Below, in pieces: positions 43,793 through 52,997 of a stretch of 64,000 bases of DNA (positions are counted from its first letter, which is position 1; each line of letters starts with the position of its first letter). This DNA is from Lachnospiraceae bacterium (GTDB lineage Bacteria > Bacillota > Clostridia > Lachnospirales > Lachnospiraceae). The position numbers were made by a program, and so were the translations under genes. The notes below the pieces were generated by a model, which was given only the letters and a program-made list of their open reading frames with translations, did not search any database and was not told the DNA's origin. The DNA is taken from NCBI GenBank assembly GCA_017936885.1, contig JAGBEO010000013.1:310001-374000 (forward strand). The letters run 5' to 3'.

Positions 43793-46570
43793 TCAGGAAA
43801 TCATTGACCCAATCATATCATTCAAAATAGCCTTTACCTGATGGAAATCAAACATCTCATAAGCTTCCTTAAGCTTTTTGATCTGTTGGTTCGCCTGGGT
43901 GCCGAAATTCTTAGAAGCAAATTCCGGTATCCTTTCATCTGTGACTTTCAGATTCATCCTGTCTAACTCTGACTTAAGTTCCATCAGCATCTCCATTGTC
44001 AGTTCTTCTACTTCTTTGTCTTCCAGATTATCCTCCTTCGCCGCTTCCTGCATCCTTCCGACACCAATCAGATATTCCTTCACAATATCCAGGATCTCCT
44101 TAAATTTCTCCATATAATCCGGGAATTTCCGACTGATTTCATCTACTCTGCCGTCTTTACCGGCAAATTCTAACTCCTTAAAAAGCGCAGACACCTCCAT
44201 AGCTCCTATGCTCGCGCTGGAACTCTTGATTCCGTGCACATTCGTTGTAAACAACTGAATATTCCCCGCTTCTAACAATTGCGGCAAAGTATCCAGATAT
44301 TTTAAGCCTTCGGAATAATAGGTATTTAAAATAGCTACATAAGCTTCCTGATTGAATCCTATATTCAATAATCCTTTCTCGATATTCAGACCGCTTTCCG
44401 TCTTTGGCCCTGAATCCAATGATCGTTCTGCTGTACTATCTTTTCCGCCCGATTTCTTATCTTCTACCTTAACCTTCTCAATCAGTTCCTCCGGCAAAAA
44501 TTCTAACAGACACTGTTCCAGATAACGTCTCCTGATCGGTTTCGACAAATATTCCTGAAATCCCAACCCAAGCATTTCTTCTCTGACATTAGCGCCATTC
44601 TGCGCTGTTAATGCCACAATCGGTACTTCTTTATAATATTTTTCCTCTTTCTCCCGGATCAGCTTAAGCACATCACTTCCGCTTATATCCGGCATGACCA
44701 TATCCATCAGGATCAAATCATACTGCTCGCTCTCGATCTTTTTGATACTGTCTTTCCCACAGGTGGCCACTGCAATATTAATCCCGTATTTACTAAAGAT
44801 ACCGGAAGCCACTTTCAGGTTCACTACATTGTCATCCACCACGAGAACCTTTGCTTTTTTGGCAGTGAAAGTCTCTGCTGTTGCACTCTTCCTATAATCC
44901 TCTTTCTTCCATTTATGATTCAGCACCTCTGCTATGCTGATGCTTGAAAAGGGCTTATGAATCAGGCGGCATTTGCCATAATCACCGTAAATCGCACTAT
45001 ACTCCGCTGTAACATAAGTATCTTCTTCGCACTGATACAAAGATATAATATTGGACAAGTTCTCGTATGCCGTATCAGGCACAAAAATAAAATCAAAATG
45101 TTTATCCTGTATCGCTCTGTCGAAGCCATAATAATTACGGCTATAAGTCGGTCTTACACCGAAACCTTCCATAATATTCTGCCACTTGTTAATCATGATT
45201 TCTTCTGATACATATATAAGAACATTCGGTTTTTTATTATCTTCGAGCGAAATCATAGATGTTTCATCAATAATTTCATTGCAGAAACTGAAATAAGTAC
45301 ACAACCCGATTCCTTCTATGCTCTCTACACGGATATCTCCCTGCATCATAGCCAAAAGCTCTTTACAGATAGAGAATTTCAGACCAATACCCTTTAGATT
45401 ACTGGATTGTCTGGAATCATAGGTATTATACATGCCAAACAATGACTGGATATCTATCTCAGACAACCCTCTTCCGGTATCCGCCACCTTACAGTGAAAT
45501 ACCGCCTTTTTGTTTTCACAATCATTATCACAGTTAATTTCCAGGGAAATGCGTCCGCTGTCAGTACTGTCAATGGAAATAAACAGCAGATATAAAAAGA
45601 TCTGGCGGATTACCACACTGTCTCCCATGAGTAATTTGGGAATATTATGATCTATCTTTACGTCTAAATACAGCTTCTTTTTCTGTAGTTCTTCCGAAAT
45701 AGTCCGCACAATTCCCTTCGCCAGTTTTTCAAAGCTATATGCCTCTTGAATCAAATGCATATTGCCCGAATCTATCTTTGCATAGGTAAGCACATCATCA
45801 ATAATTGCCAGCAGATCATAGGATGCGCCCCTGATCGTATTGACCTCTGTCTTAATCTCGCCATTTAATTCTTCCTTCAGCATAATTTCGGAAATATTAA
45901 TAATCGAGTTCATCGGCGTTCTGATTTCATATGACATATTAGTCAGGAACTGGCTCTTTGCCGTACCAGCCCGCTCAATTTTCTGGCTGCTGATCATAAT
46001 TTTATGATTCTGACAGAGATAGTATTTCTGCTGCACATACAAAATAATAAGAATAAACCCTATCGTCCCTGCAAAGGTAATCGCAAGATCCTTAAACTCC
46101 GGCCGATGATTTTGTACCATCTGCATAACCGTACTATCAAACAATATATCACTGTATAGATAACTGTATTCCAGTAAAAATACAGCCATCAAAACGAAAA
46201 AAATCAAACCGTCAAAGAGTGCATGGATCACAATAATACCGGCTGCAACCCACATCACCGCCACGGCATAATTTGCATGATCCGACAAGAGCATGAAAGG
46301 AAACACAATACCATACAGAAAAAGCATAGCAATAACAGCAGCCCCAACATACCATCTGTATTTTAAGCTGATCCATAGCAAAATTCCCGTTCCCGCTGCA
46401 AGTATAAACATAAACAAGGAGAACATGCCCTCTTTTCCGTCTGCTATCGCTACCGGTATCGCCGCAATCGCTTCAACCACAACCACGAGAAGAAAGAGGT
46501 TGGTCAAAACTTCCGGAAATTCCATTTCTTTTGATTTATGATCTAAATATTGCACGATTCTACTCTTCAT
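43793..46570 (-). CDS. Hybrid histidine-kinase-like protein with Tyr in place of the phospho-accepting His; REC and HPt domains
   Basis: 925 residues: six or so membrane segments (to about 180), a HisKA-like region where the H-box reads FLTNMSYEIRTPMN with Y214 instead of His, and a HATPase region with G1 (VADTGRGL, D364) and G2 (GIGLKFSICK) but an N-box (RQIFLYLLFISIDST) without either Asn. A receiver-like stretch without a clear phospho-acceptor follows, then a true REC domain (KVLVVDDNVVNLKVASG, DLILMDMVMPDISG, IVALTAQNG) and a C-terminal HPt (NVHGIKSSSASIGA). Its ATG overlaps the upstream kinase's stop by 11 bp. Autokinase activity is doubtful; a phosphorelay role via REC and HPt is possible. 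Confidence 0.85.
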   Translation of the reverse strand: MKSRIVQYLDHKSKEMEFPEVLTNLFLLVVVVEAIAAIPVAIADGKEGMFSLFMFILAAGTGILLWISLKYRWYVGAAVIAMLFLYGIVFPFMLLSDHANYAVAVMWVAAGIIVIHALFDGLIFFVLMAVFLLEYSYLYSDILFDSTVMQMVQNHRPEFKDLAITFAGTIGFILIILYVQQKYYLCQNHKIMISSQKIERAGTAKSQFLTNMSYEIRTPMNSIINISEIMLKEELNGEIKTEVNTIRGASYDLLAIIDDVLTYAKIDSGNMHLIQEAYSFEKLAKGIVRTISEELQKKKLYLDVKIDHNIPKLLMGDSVVIRQIFLYLLFISIDSTDSGRISLEINCDNDCENKKAVFHCKVADTGRGLSEIDIQSLFGMYNTYDSRQSSNLKGIGLKFSICKELLAMMQGDIRVESIEGIGLCTYFSFCNEIIDETSMISLEDNKKPNVLIYVSEEIMINKWQNIMEGFGVRPTYSRNYYGFDRAIQDKHFDFIFVPDTAYENLSNIISLYQCEEDTYVTAEYSAIYGDYGKCRLIHKPFSSISIAEVLNHKWKKEDYRKSATAETFTAKKAKVLVVDDNVVNLKVASGIFSKYGINIAVATCGKDSIKKIESEQYDLILMDMVMPDISGSDVLKLIREKEEKYYKEVPIVALTAQNGANVREEMLGLGFQEYLSKPIRRRYLEQCLLEFLPEELIEKVKVEDKKSGGKDSTAERSLDSGPKTESGLNIEKGLLNIGFNQEAYVAILNTYYSEGLKYLDTLPQLLEAGNIQLFTTNVHGIKSSSASIGAMEVSALFKELEFAGKDGRVDEISRKFPDYMEKFKEILDIVKEYLIGVGRMQEAAKEDNLEDKEVEELTMEMLMELKSELDRMNLKVTDERIPEFASKNFGTQANQQIKKLKEAYEMFDFHQVKAILNDMIGSMIS

Positions 46571-48656
46571 TTACTGCCTCTTTGTTCGTTGTAAATATAA
46601 TCTTATCCTCAGCCAGATATTCCCGCAGCACCCTCTCGAATTTATCCAGCTCAATAGGTTTGGAAATATATTCATCGAATCCGGCCTCCATGAACATCTC
46701 TCTGGCACCGCTGACTGCATTGGCCGTAAGTGCCACAATCGGAACATGGGTAAGCTCCGGCCTCTGAAGCGCTCTTATATTTCTCAATGTATCGATACCA
46801 TCCATCTCCGGCATCATATAATCCAGGAAAATGAAATCTACACTCTCATCCCGCAGGTAATTCAAACATTCTTTACCGCTGGTTACAAGTACCACCTGCG
46901 CTTCATATTTCTTCAGGATACCGGAAGCAACCTCTAAATTAATGATATTATCGTCCACCACCATGATCTTAGCTTTCGGACAAATAAATCCGCCGCGGTA
47001 TCCTACATGTCTGATGGAACTGTTTCTCCTGCCCTCAAGCAAAGCATCCATATTAAGACAATTAACCGGTCTGGCAAAAGTTGTTTTAATCAAAGCATCC
47101 TCATAGGTAATCATCCCGGAGCAAACCAAAATCACCGACTGCGGCTGCAGAAGCTGTACAAGTCTGTCTTTCATGTCTTCATACCGTTCTGAAGCTATCA
47201 TAATATGACTGTAGCATTCCTTCACACATTCCTCATAAAAATACTCATTGCCGGAAACCTGACAGAAACGCAGTCCCATGTCTCTTAAAACCCTGGCAAA
47301 AGCACTTCCCTGCATGATACTGTTTTCATAGAACAGAATATAAACATCTTCCCTATCCTTCTCCACAATAGACTTGGCATTTTCATAGCCTTGCCGAATT
47401 TCAAAACAATAGGTCCGTTCTTTCACCTTTTCTTCTATATCCAAAGTCCCGCCCAAAGCTTTAATCAATTGTTTTACTACTGAGCCGCCGTCTTTGTCCG
47501 TATAAGTAAGACTTCCGTTTCTCTCCTGCTGTAACTGCTCCATATAGGAATATTTAAAAGTTCCGCAACAGCATAATTCCACACAGAGCATAAGCTGCTG
47601 TTTCGACTGCTCATGACTTTTTACTTTGAAATGTACTTCTCCGTTTTCCACAGATTTAACCACACCAATCAAAAGGGCGGAAAGTATTTGTCTGAACTTC
47701 GCACTGTCTCCCCATAACCTTTCCGGTATATCCGGAGAAATATCGACAAACACCTCCACATTATAATCAGAGAGACGAATGGACAATAAATTAATCAGAT
47801 CATCCAATAGTTCTCCAACGTAATAGCAGTCTTCTTCCAGCCTGATATCACTGTAGTCGATTTTGGAGAAATCCATCAGATCATCCGTAATGGCCAAAAG
47901 TGCTTTACTGGAATTGGCAATATCAAATGCATTCTTCTTAACCTTGTCGTCTGCATCAAGATCAAGCAGCAGCTCTGATGTCCCGAGAATAGCATTCAAA
48001 GGTGTTCTGATTTCATGCGATACATTAACCAGAAACATATCCTTGGCAAAGTTAACTTGCTCCACCTGATGTTCCATCTCAGAACATTTATCTATCTCTT
48101 CCCGCAAAAGTCTGTTACGGTATGCAATAAGCAATCCGCAAATAATTCCAGACATAGCGATAGCTGTCATAATCCTGAAATACAATACGGGAGAATATAA
48201 CATCCTGTCTCCCTGTGCCGAAATGTCCGCAGTCATTTGATACATACAATATAAATCTACCGCTATTTCCATCAAAATCATGACAACAGCCTGCCGTCCT
48301 TTTAACAGGATGGCAGTAAAAATAATCCCCTCTATAAAATAAAGAGGAAAATCATACACTGAATTTTCACAGAAATACCCTAAAACAGGAATTAGTATAA
48401 TATGTAACACAAATAAATAGACAACCGATATCGCTGTTAAGTTATCAGACTTATAATGCATCCAGAGGGCTGCCGCAGAACCAAATCCACCCGCTAATAA
48501 CAGCAAAGATATGAGGGCAGATTCGCGCAGCATAACCGATACAATCGCCATAATAAAGCACTCTGCCCCTGAAAGACTTACTGCCATACGAAAAATCTGA
48601 TCATCAATGGGAAGTTCTGAAGAAAAGAATCGTTCAAATTGTTTTTTTAACAACAT
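46560..48656 (-). CDS. Histidine-kinase-like protein with degenerate ATPase domain and C-terminal REC
   Basis: 698 residues: about six membrane segments (25-180), a normal H-box FLVNVSHEIRTPLNAI with H214, but an N-box RQILSALLIGVVKS without Asn, no recognisable G1 (the place reads CVELCCCGTF), and a reduced G2 (GGSVVKQLIKALGG). A receiver-like stretch without clear acceptor follows, then an intact REC: KIMVVDDNIINLEVASG, DFIFLDYMMPEMDG, VPIVALTANAV, YISKP. It is a paralogue of the next gene, with the H-box at the same residue number, and follows the HD-GYP gene by 13 bp. It can accept a phosphoryl group by sequence, but probably cannot bind ATP well. Confidence 0.85.
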   Translation of the reverse strand: MLLKKQFERFFSSELPIDDQIFRMAVSLSGAECFIMAIVSVMLRESALISLLLLAGGFGSAAALWMHYKSDNLTAISVVYLFVLHIILIPVLGYFCENSVYDFPLYFIEGIIFTAILLKGRQAVVMILMEIAVDLYCMYQMTADISAQGDRMLYSPVLYFRIMTAIAMSGIICGLLIAYRNRLLREEIDKCSEMEHQVEQVNFAKDMFLVNVSHEIRTPLNAILGTSELLLDLDADDKVKKNAFDIANSSKALLAITDDLMDFSKIDYSDIRLEEDCYYVGELLDDLINLLSIRLSDYNVEVFVDISPDIPERLWGDSAKFRQILSALLIGVVKSVENGEVHFKVKSHEQSKQQLMLCVELCCCGTFKYSYMEQLQQERNGSLTYTDKDGGSVVKQLIKALGGTLDIEEKVKERTYCFEIRQGYENAKSIVEKDREDVYILFYENSIMQGSAFARVLRDMGLRFCQVSGNEYFYEECVKECYSHIMIASERYEDMKDRLVQLLQPQSVILVCSGMITYEDALIKTTFARPVNCLNMDALLEGRRNSSIRHVGYRGGFICPKAKIMVVDDNIINLEVASGILKKYEAQVVLVTSGKECLNYLRDESVDFIFLDYMMPEMDGIDTLRNIRALQRPELTHVPIVALTANAVSGAREMFMEAGFDEYISKPIELDKFERVLREYLAEDKIIFTTNKEAVNEE

Positions 48657-48669
48657 AATATTTCTCCAA

Positions 48670-49749
48670 TTAACCGGCTACATTATTAATGTCATTCTCA
48701 ACAGATAAGAATATATCAACGATTTCCGCATCAAAGCTGGTAAACTTCATAAACTTAATTTTCATACACGCTTCCTGATGACTCAGCACCTTGCCGCCCA
48801 CTGCAATATTGCGCAGATTGTCATACATATTGACAATAGCCAGCGCTCTGGCTTCGATCGGAATCTTCTCTCCCGCCAGTCTGTCCGGAAATCCGTTGCC
48901 ATCCCATCTCTCGTGATGACTGCGGCACATATTGTAGGCATAATTCATAAAATTGTTGCTGCCTGCACTTAACTGTGTCACTTTAGACAAGGTATCGGCT
49001 CCCAGTGTAGTATGCGTCTTAACCGCTTCTCTTTCAAATTCACTCTCTTTGTTGATTTTCACATTATTCAAATACTGGTCTGCGATGCAAAGCTTACCGA
49101 TATCATGAATTTTGGAGGCAAAACAAATCGTAATGCCGTCATCCGCTGTCAGACCGAATTTGCCGGAACGAATCATTGCGCTGATCAGGACATCCATATA
49201 TTTTTCCACCCGTCTGGCATGATCCCCGCTAAATCCGTCACGCTTAGCCATCAGATCTACAAACATTTCCACGATAGAATACTGCAATTCCACATTCTTT
49301 TTATTCTTATCCTGCACCAGGTTGTTCAATGATGCATTCATGTCCTCCAATTTGCGCTGCTGGGAAAGAAGCTGTATCTGAATATCCACACGTTTCTTCA
49401 AAAGATTCGCCGTGTAGGGCTTTCTGATATAATCCATCGCACCTAAGTTATAACTCTCAAGCTCCGTAGTATCATCGTCCTGTGCCGTCAGAAAAATAAT
49501 GGGAATATTCACAAGCTTCGGAATATTCTTCATCTCAGAGATCACCTGGAATCCGTTCACATTCGGCATATCTACATCCAACAGCACAAGATCCGGCAGT
49601 TCCGGCATATCATTTAAACACTCCAATGCAGAAATACCCGAAGAAACCGGGATGACCTCATACTCTTCTTCCAATGTCTTTCTTGCCATGATTAAATTAG
49701 CCATGTTATCATCTACGATCATTACTCGATACATCATATTATTTCCCAT
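48670..49749 (-). CDS. Response regulator with HD-GYP phosphodiesterase output
   Basis: 359 residues. An N-terminal receiver (RVMIVDDNMANLIMARKTL, DLVLLDVDMPNVNG with the Asp, IIFLTAQDDD, YIRKPY) is joined by a coiled linker (LLSQQRKLEDMNASLNNLV) to an HD-GYP domain: HARRVEKYMDV, the HD in KIHDIGKL, a second His in KTHTTLGADTL and HHERWDGNGFPDRLAG, the family's HHExxDGxGYP with Phe for Tyr. The likely activity is hydrolysis of cyclic di-GMP. It is the first gene of the operon with the two degenerate kinases, which are its likely phospho-donors. Confidence 0.92.
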   Translation of the reverse strand: MGNNMMYRVMIVDDNMANLIMARKTLEEEYEVIPVSSGISALECLNDMPELPDLVLLDVDMPNVNGFQVISEMKNIPKLVNIPIIFLTAQDDDTTELESYNLGAMDYIRKPYTANLLKKRVDIQIQLLSQQRKLEDMNASLNNLVQDKNKKNVELQYSIVEMFVDLMAKRDGFSGDHARRVEKYMDVLISAMIRSGKFGLTADDGITICFASKIHDIGKLCIADQYLNNVKINKESEFEREAVKTHTTLGADTLSKVTQLSAGSNNFMNYAYNMCRSHHERWDGNGFPDRLAGEKIPIEARALAIVNMYDNLRNIAVGGKVLSHQEACMKIKFMKFTSFDAEIVDIFLSVENDINNVAG

Positions 49750-49858
49750 ATTTCTCTCCCACCTGCGGTTTAATCCGCAGACTATATTTTCGCATAGATA
49801 CCCTTACGCATATTTTATTCTGTTTATCATCGCACCCTTTTCGTCTGTGCCTGTTCGG

Positions 49859-51055
49859 TTACCGATTCGTCATAAGCTTTATCATAGCCTGATTCAGCCC
49901 GTCTACCGTCAGCTTATACATCGGGAAAAGGCTCTTCACAGCCGTCTCCGCTTCCCGCCATGGTGCATGTCCCGGCGCCATCTTCGGATTCAGCCACACG
50001 ATCTTCTTATAGTGCCGTTTCATTAAGAGAAGCCAGTCCATTCCCGACAACCCGCCATTCGGCCCCCTGTAGTTTCCTGTGGTAGAATATAATTCCTCCG
50101 GTGCCATCGCCGCATCCCCGACAATAATTACCTTATAGTCGCTGTCCAGATTACGGAACATCCACTCTGTTTCAATCCAATCCCCATTCTCACATTCGGG
50201 GGTATTGTACAGATTGGCATAGATACAGTTATGGAAGAAATAAGTCTTCACATCCTTATAATGATTGGACTTGTGTACGGATTGAAACAACTCGCTTAAC
50301 AACGTCGTATAAGGAATCATGGTGCCGCCGGAATCCATCAGCAAAAGTAACTTTACCGCATTTTTCCTCGGTTTCTCCATCACAATCTGCAAACATCCGC
50401 CATTGTTGCAGGTAGCATCCACCGTGCCGTTAATGTCCAGCTCTGTTTCAGGAATATCCAGCTTAGTCGAAAACTGTCTCAATTTCCTAAGCGCCATCTG
50501 AAACTGCCTGTTATCTAACACCTTATCATTTCTGAAATCACGGTATTTTCTGGCACCTACTACCTGAAAAGCAGACTGATAGCCGGTCGTTCCGCCCACA
50601 CGGATACCACCCATGTTACCGCCCATATTACCGAAGGATGTTTTACCCATCGTACCAATCCAGTAACTTCCTCCGTTATGCTCTTCGTTCTGGTCACGCA
50701 GCCTGTCCTTGAACTTGTTCTCAATATCATCCTTGTCCATGGTGATCACTTCCTGATTCATCTCATGGCGCATTTCCTCAAAGACATCCTGCAGCTCTGG
50801 TTTATCCAGCCACCGAAGCATATTCTTGGTCACTTCATTCTCCGACTGGATTCCCTTGAACACTTCATCAAATGCCATATCAAATTTATCATATTCCGTC
50901 TCAGACTTGACAAGAATCATACGTGCCACGTAATAAAACTCCGTCAGGCTGCTTTGGCATAATCCCTGCTGCAGCGCTTCCTGAAGCGTCAGCCACTCGC
51001 TTAAGGATACGTCTAACCCTTTATCTTTTAATGTATAAAAGAATTTACTAAACAT
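49859..51055 (-). CDS. VWA-domain protein (CoxE-like), partner of MoxR ATPase
   Basis: A 398-residue soluble protein with a helical N-terminal half (GLDVSLSEWLTLQEALQQGL) and a C-terminal von Willebrand A-like domain in which the metal-site motif reads LLLMDSGGTMIPY instead of the usual DxSxS, then YFFHNCIYANLY and VIIVGDAAMAPEEL. Such proteins work as substrate adaptors of MoxR AAA+ ATPases in protein or metal-cofactor assembly; here the ATPase gene lies 10 bp upstream. The client is unknown. A Gly/Met-rich stretch (residues about 137-152) stands between the halves. Confidence 0.85.
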   Translation of the reverse strand: MFSKFFYTLKDKGLDVSLSEWLTLQEALQQGLCQSSLTEFYYVARMILVKSETEYDKFDMAFDEVFKGIQSENEVTKNMLRWLDKPELQDVFEEMRHEMNQEVITMDKDDIENKFKDRLRDQNEEHNGGSYWIGTMGKTSFGNMGGNMGGIRVGGTTGYQSAFQVVGARKYRDFRNDKVLDNRQFQMALRKLRQFSTKLDIPETELDINGTVDATCNNGGCLQIVMEKPRKNAVKLLLLMDSGGTMIPYTTLLSELFQSVHKSNHYKDVKTYFFHNCIYANLYNTPECENGDWIETEWMFRNLDSDYKVIIVGDAAMAPEELYSTTGNYRGPNGGLSGMDWLLLMKRHYKKIVWLNPKMAPGHAPWREAETAVKSLFPMYKLTVDGLNQAMIKLMTNR

Positions 51056-51065
51056 AAAGTCCCTC

Positions 51066-51890
51066 TTAGTAATCTGTTCTGTTTTTAACGGTCTCTAAAT
51101 CTTCATCTTTCTTAACCACCACACCGATAAACGGCAATTCTTTTTTCAGCTTATCTGTCGGGATACCGCCGATCTGCAGCGCATTAATCCAGTCGATCAG
51201 CTCCGAAGTGCTTGGTTTCTTGCGGATGTCTTTCATGGAACGAATCCAATAAAAGGTTTCCATCGCATCCTGTAAAAGTTTGTCTTCCACATTCGGATAA
51301 TGCGTCCTGACAATTTCCTCCATCAGCGCCTGATCCGGGAACTCTATATAGTGGAAAATACATCTTCTTAAGAAGGCGTCAGGAAGCTCTTTCTCCGCAT
51401 TGGATGTAATAATGACAATCGGCCTGTGCTTTGCCTTTACGGTTCTCTTCGTCTCGTGAATATAGAATTCCATCTGGTCTAATTCCCACAAAAGATCGTT
51501 CGGGAATTCCAAATCCGCCTTATCGATTTCATCAATCAGCAAAATCACCTGTTCATCCGACTCAAAAGCCTCTCCTAACTTGCCCAGTTTAATATAGCGG
51601 GCAATGTCATCTACCCCTTCCTCGCCAAACTGGCCGTCATACAATCTCTGAATAGTATCATACATATAAAGTCCGTCTTGGGCTTTCGTGGTGGACTTTA
51701 TATTCCAGATAATCAGTTTCTTGCCGAGAGATTTGGCAACAGCCTGTGCAAGCATCGTCTTACCGGTTCCCGGTTCTCCCTTAACCAGAAGGGGTTTCTG
51801 TAAAGCGATCGCCACATTTACACTCGCCAATAATTGTTCTGATGCCACATAGTCAGCCGTACTGTTAAATTTCGTTTCCTGTCCGTTCAT
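51066..51890 (-). CDS. MoxR-family AAA+ ATPase
   Basis: A 274-residue AAA+ protein with Walker A (LLVKGEPGTGKTMLAQAVAK), Walker B (VILLIDEIDKADLEFPNDLL), sensor 1 (IVIITSNAEKELPDAFLRRC, with the arginine finger) and the IHYIEFPD-type turn typical of MoxR proteins. They remodel client proteins together with VWA partners. The frame extends to 51923; ATG 51890 (MNGQET) has the AAGGAAACAAGG site. It is co-transcribed with the VWA gene 10 bp behind. Confidence 0.93.
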   Translation of the reverse strand: MNGQETKFNSTADYVASEQLLASVNVAIALQKPLLVKGEPGTGKTMLAQAVAKSLGKKLIIWNIKSTTKAQDGLYMYDTIQRLYDGQFGEEGVDDIARYIKLGKLGEAFESDEQVILLIDEIDKADLEFPNDLLWELDQMEFYIHETKRTVKAKHRPIVIITSNAEKELPDAFLRRCIFHYIEFPDQALMEEIVRTHYPNVEDKLLQDAMETFYWIRSMKDIRKKPSTSELIDWINALQIGGIPTDKLKKELPFIGVVVKKDEDLETVKNRTDY

Positions 51891-52073
51891 ACCTTGTTTC
51901 CTTCCAATCTTTATCTGTTTCAAATGATTTCATTTCTTGCCTATGATATGATTTTATGTTACGATATTTCAAGTATAAAAGCAAGAATTTGTTGCAAAGA
52001 TGGCTTGGTTCATTCTGGTGCACAAAGTTCTTGTCTGAAATAAAATCATGATCTACAGAAAGGAATTTATCAT

Positions 52074-52928
52074 ATGTCCCAGACTACCCCAAACGAGAAA
52101 AAAATGAGTCTTTCTTTTGAGATATTTCCACCTAAGAAAGACGACGAATTTGACAATGTCTTTAGTCTTTTGCGCGATCTTAAGAAATTAAACCCGGACT
52201 TTATCAGTTGTACCTATGGTGCAGGCGGTTCCAGAGCCGGTAAAACAATCGAGATTGCTTCTTTCATCCAGAAGGAACTTCAGATTGATGCCATCGCACA
52301 TATTACCTGTGTGGGATTTACAAAAGAGGATTTGGACAGAAACTGCTCAGCCCTGAAAGAGGCTGGTGTGAATCACGTGCTTGCGCTTCGCGGCGACAGA
52401 CCGTTATCGATGACAGATGAACAGTTCAACAGCCGTGAATTTTTCTATGCTGCTGATTTGGTACGTTACTTAAAAGAGCATACGGACTTACAGATTTCCG
52501 GCGCATGTTATCCGGAGAAGCATTTCGAATCTCCCAGCCTGGAGAGTGATTTGCAGCATTTGAAAGCGAAAGTCGATGCGGGTGTTACTTCTTTAGTGAC
52601 CCAGATGTTTTTTGATAATACATACTTCTACCGCTTCTTGGATAAGGCTCGCGCAATGGGAATTGAGGTACCGATCCATGCGGGCATCATGCCGATTACA
52701 ACTGCCAAACAGCTGGGCACGACTGTATCTCTCTCCGGCTCTTCCGTTCCGAAGAAGCTGGCTGACATCATCGCCACTTACGGAGATGATAAGGAAGATA
52801 TGCGTAAGGCCGGTATCGACTATGCCATCAGCCAGATCCGCGATTTGAAAGAACACGGTGTGGACGGTGTTCATATCTATTCCATGAATAAGTTAAAGAC
52901 GACTACGGAAATATGCAGTCAGCTTTAG
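52074..52928 (+). CDS. metF: 5,10-methylenetetrahydrofolate reductase
   Basis: Reduces methylene-THF to methyl-THF for methionine synthesis (or acetogenic pathways). The 284-residue TIM barrel shows SLSFEIFPPKKDDEF, DFISCTYGAGGSRAGKTIEI, HITCVGFTKEDLD, HVLALRGDRPL and the GVTSLVTQMFFDNTYFYRF to MPITTAKQLG flavin and folate regions. AGAAAGGAATTT precedes the ATG. Single-gene plus-strand unit, ending at a strong hairpin convergent with gpsA. Confidence 0.95.
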   Translation: MSQTTPNEKKMSLSFEIFPPKKDDEFDNVFSLLRDLKKLNPDFISCTYGAGGSRAGKTIEIASFIQKELQIDAIAHITCVGFTKEDLDRNCSALKEAGVNHVLALRGDRPLSMTDEQFNSREFFYAADLVRYLKEHTDLQISGACYPEKHFESPSLESDLQHLKAKVDAGVTSLVTQMFFDNTYFYRFLDKARAMGIEVPIHAGIMPITTAKQLGTTVSLSGSSVPKKLADIIATYGDDKEDMRKAGIDYAISQIRDLKEHGVDGVHIYSMNKLKTTTEICSQL

Positions 52929-52931
52929 AAA

Positions 52932-52985
52932 CGCAAAACAGTACATAAAGTAACATCATCTGTTACCTTATGTACTGTTTTCTTA
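52932..52985. terminator. Bidirectional terminator between metF and gpsA
   Basis: AAAACAGTACATAAAGTAAC pairs almost perfectly with GTTACCTTATGTACTGTTTT around a 7-base loop, between convergent genes. Confidence 0.9.
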
Positions 52986-52997
52986 ATTAATAGCTTC

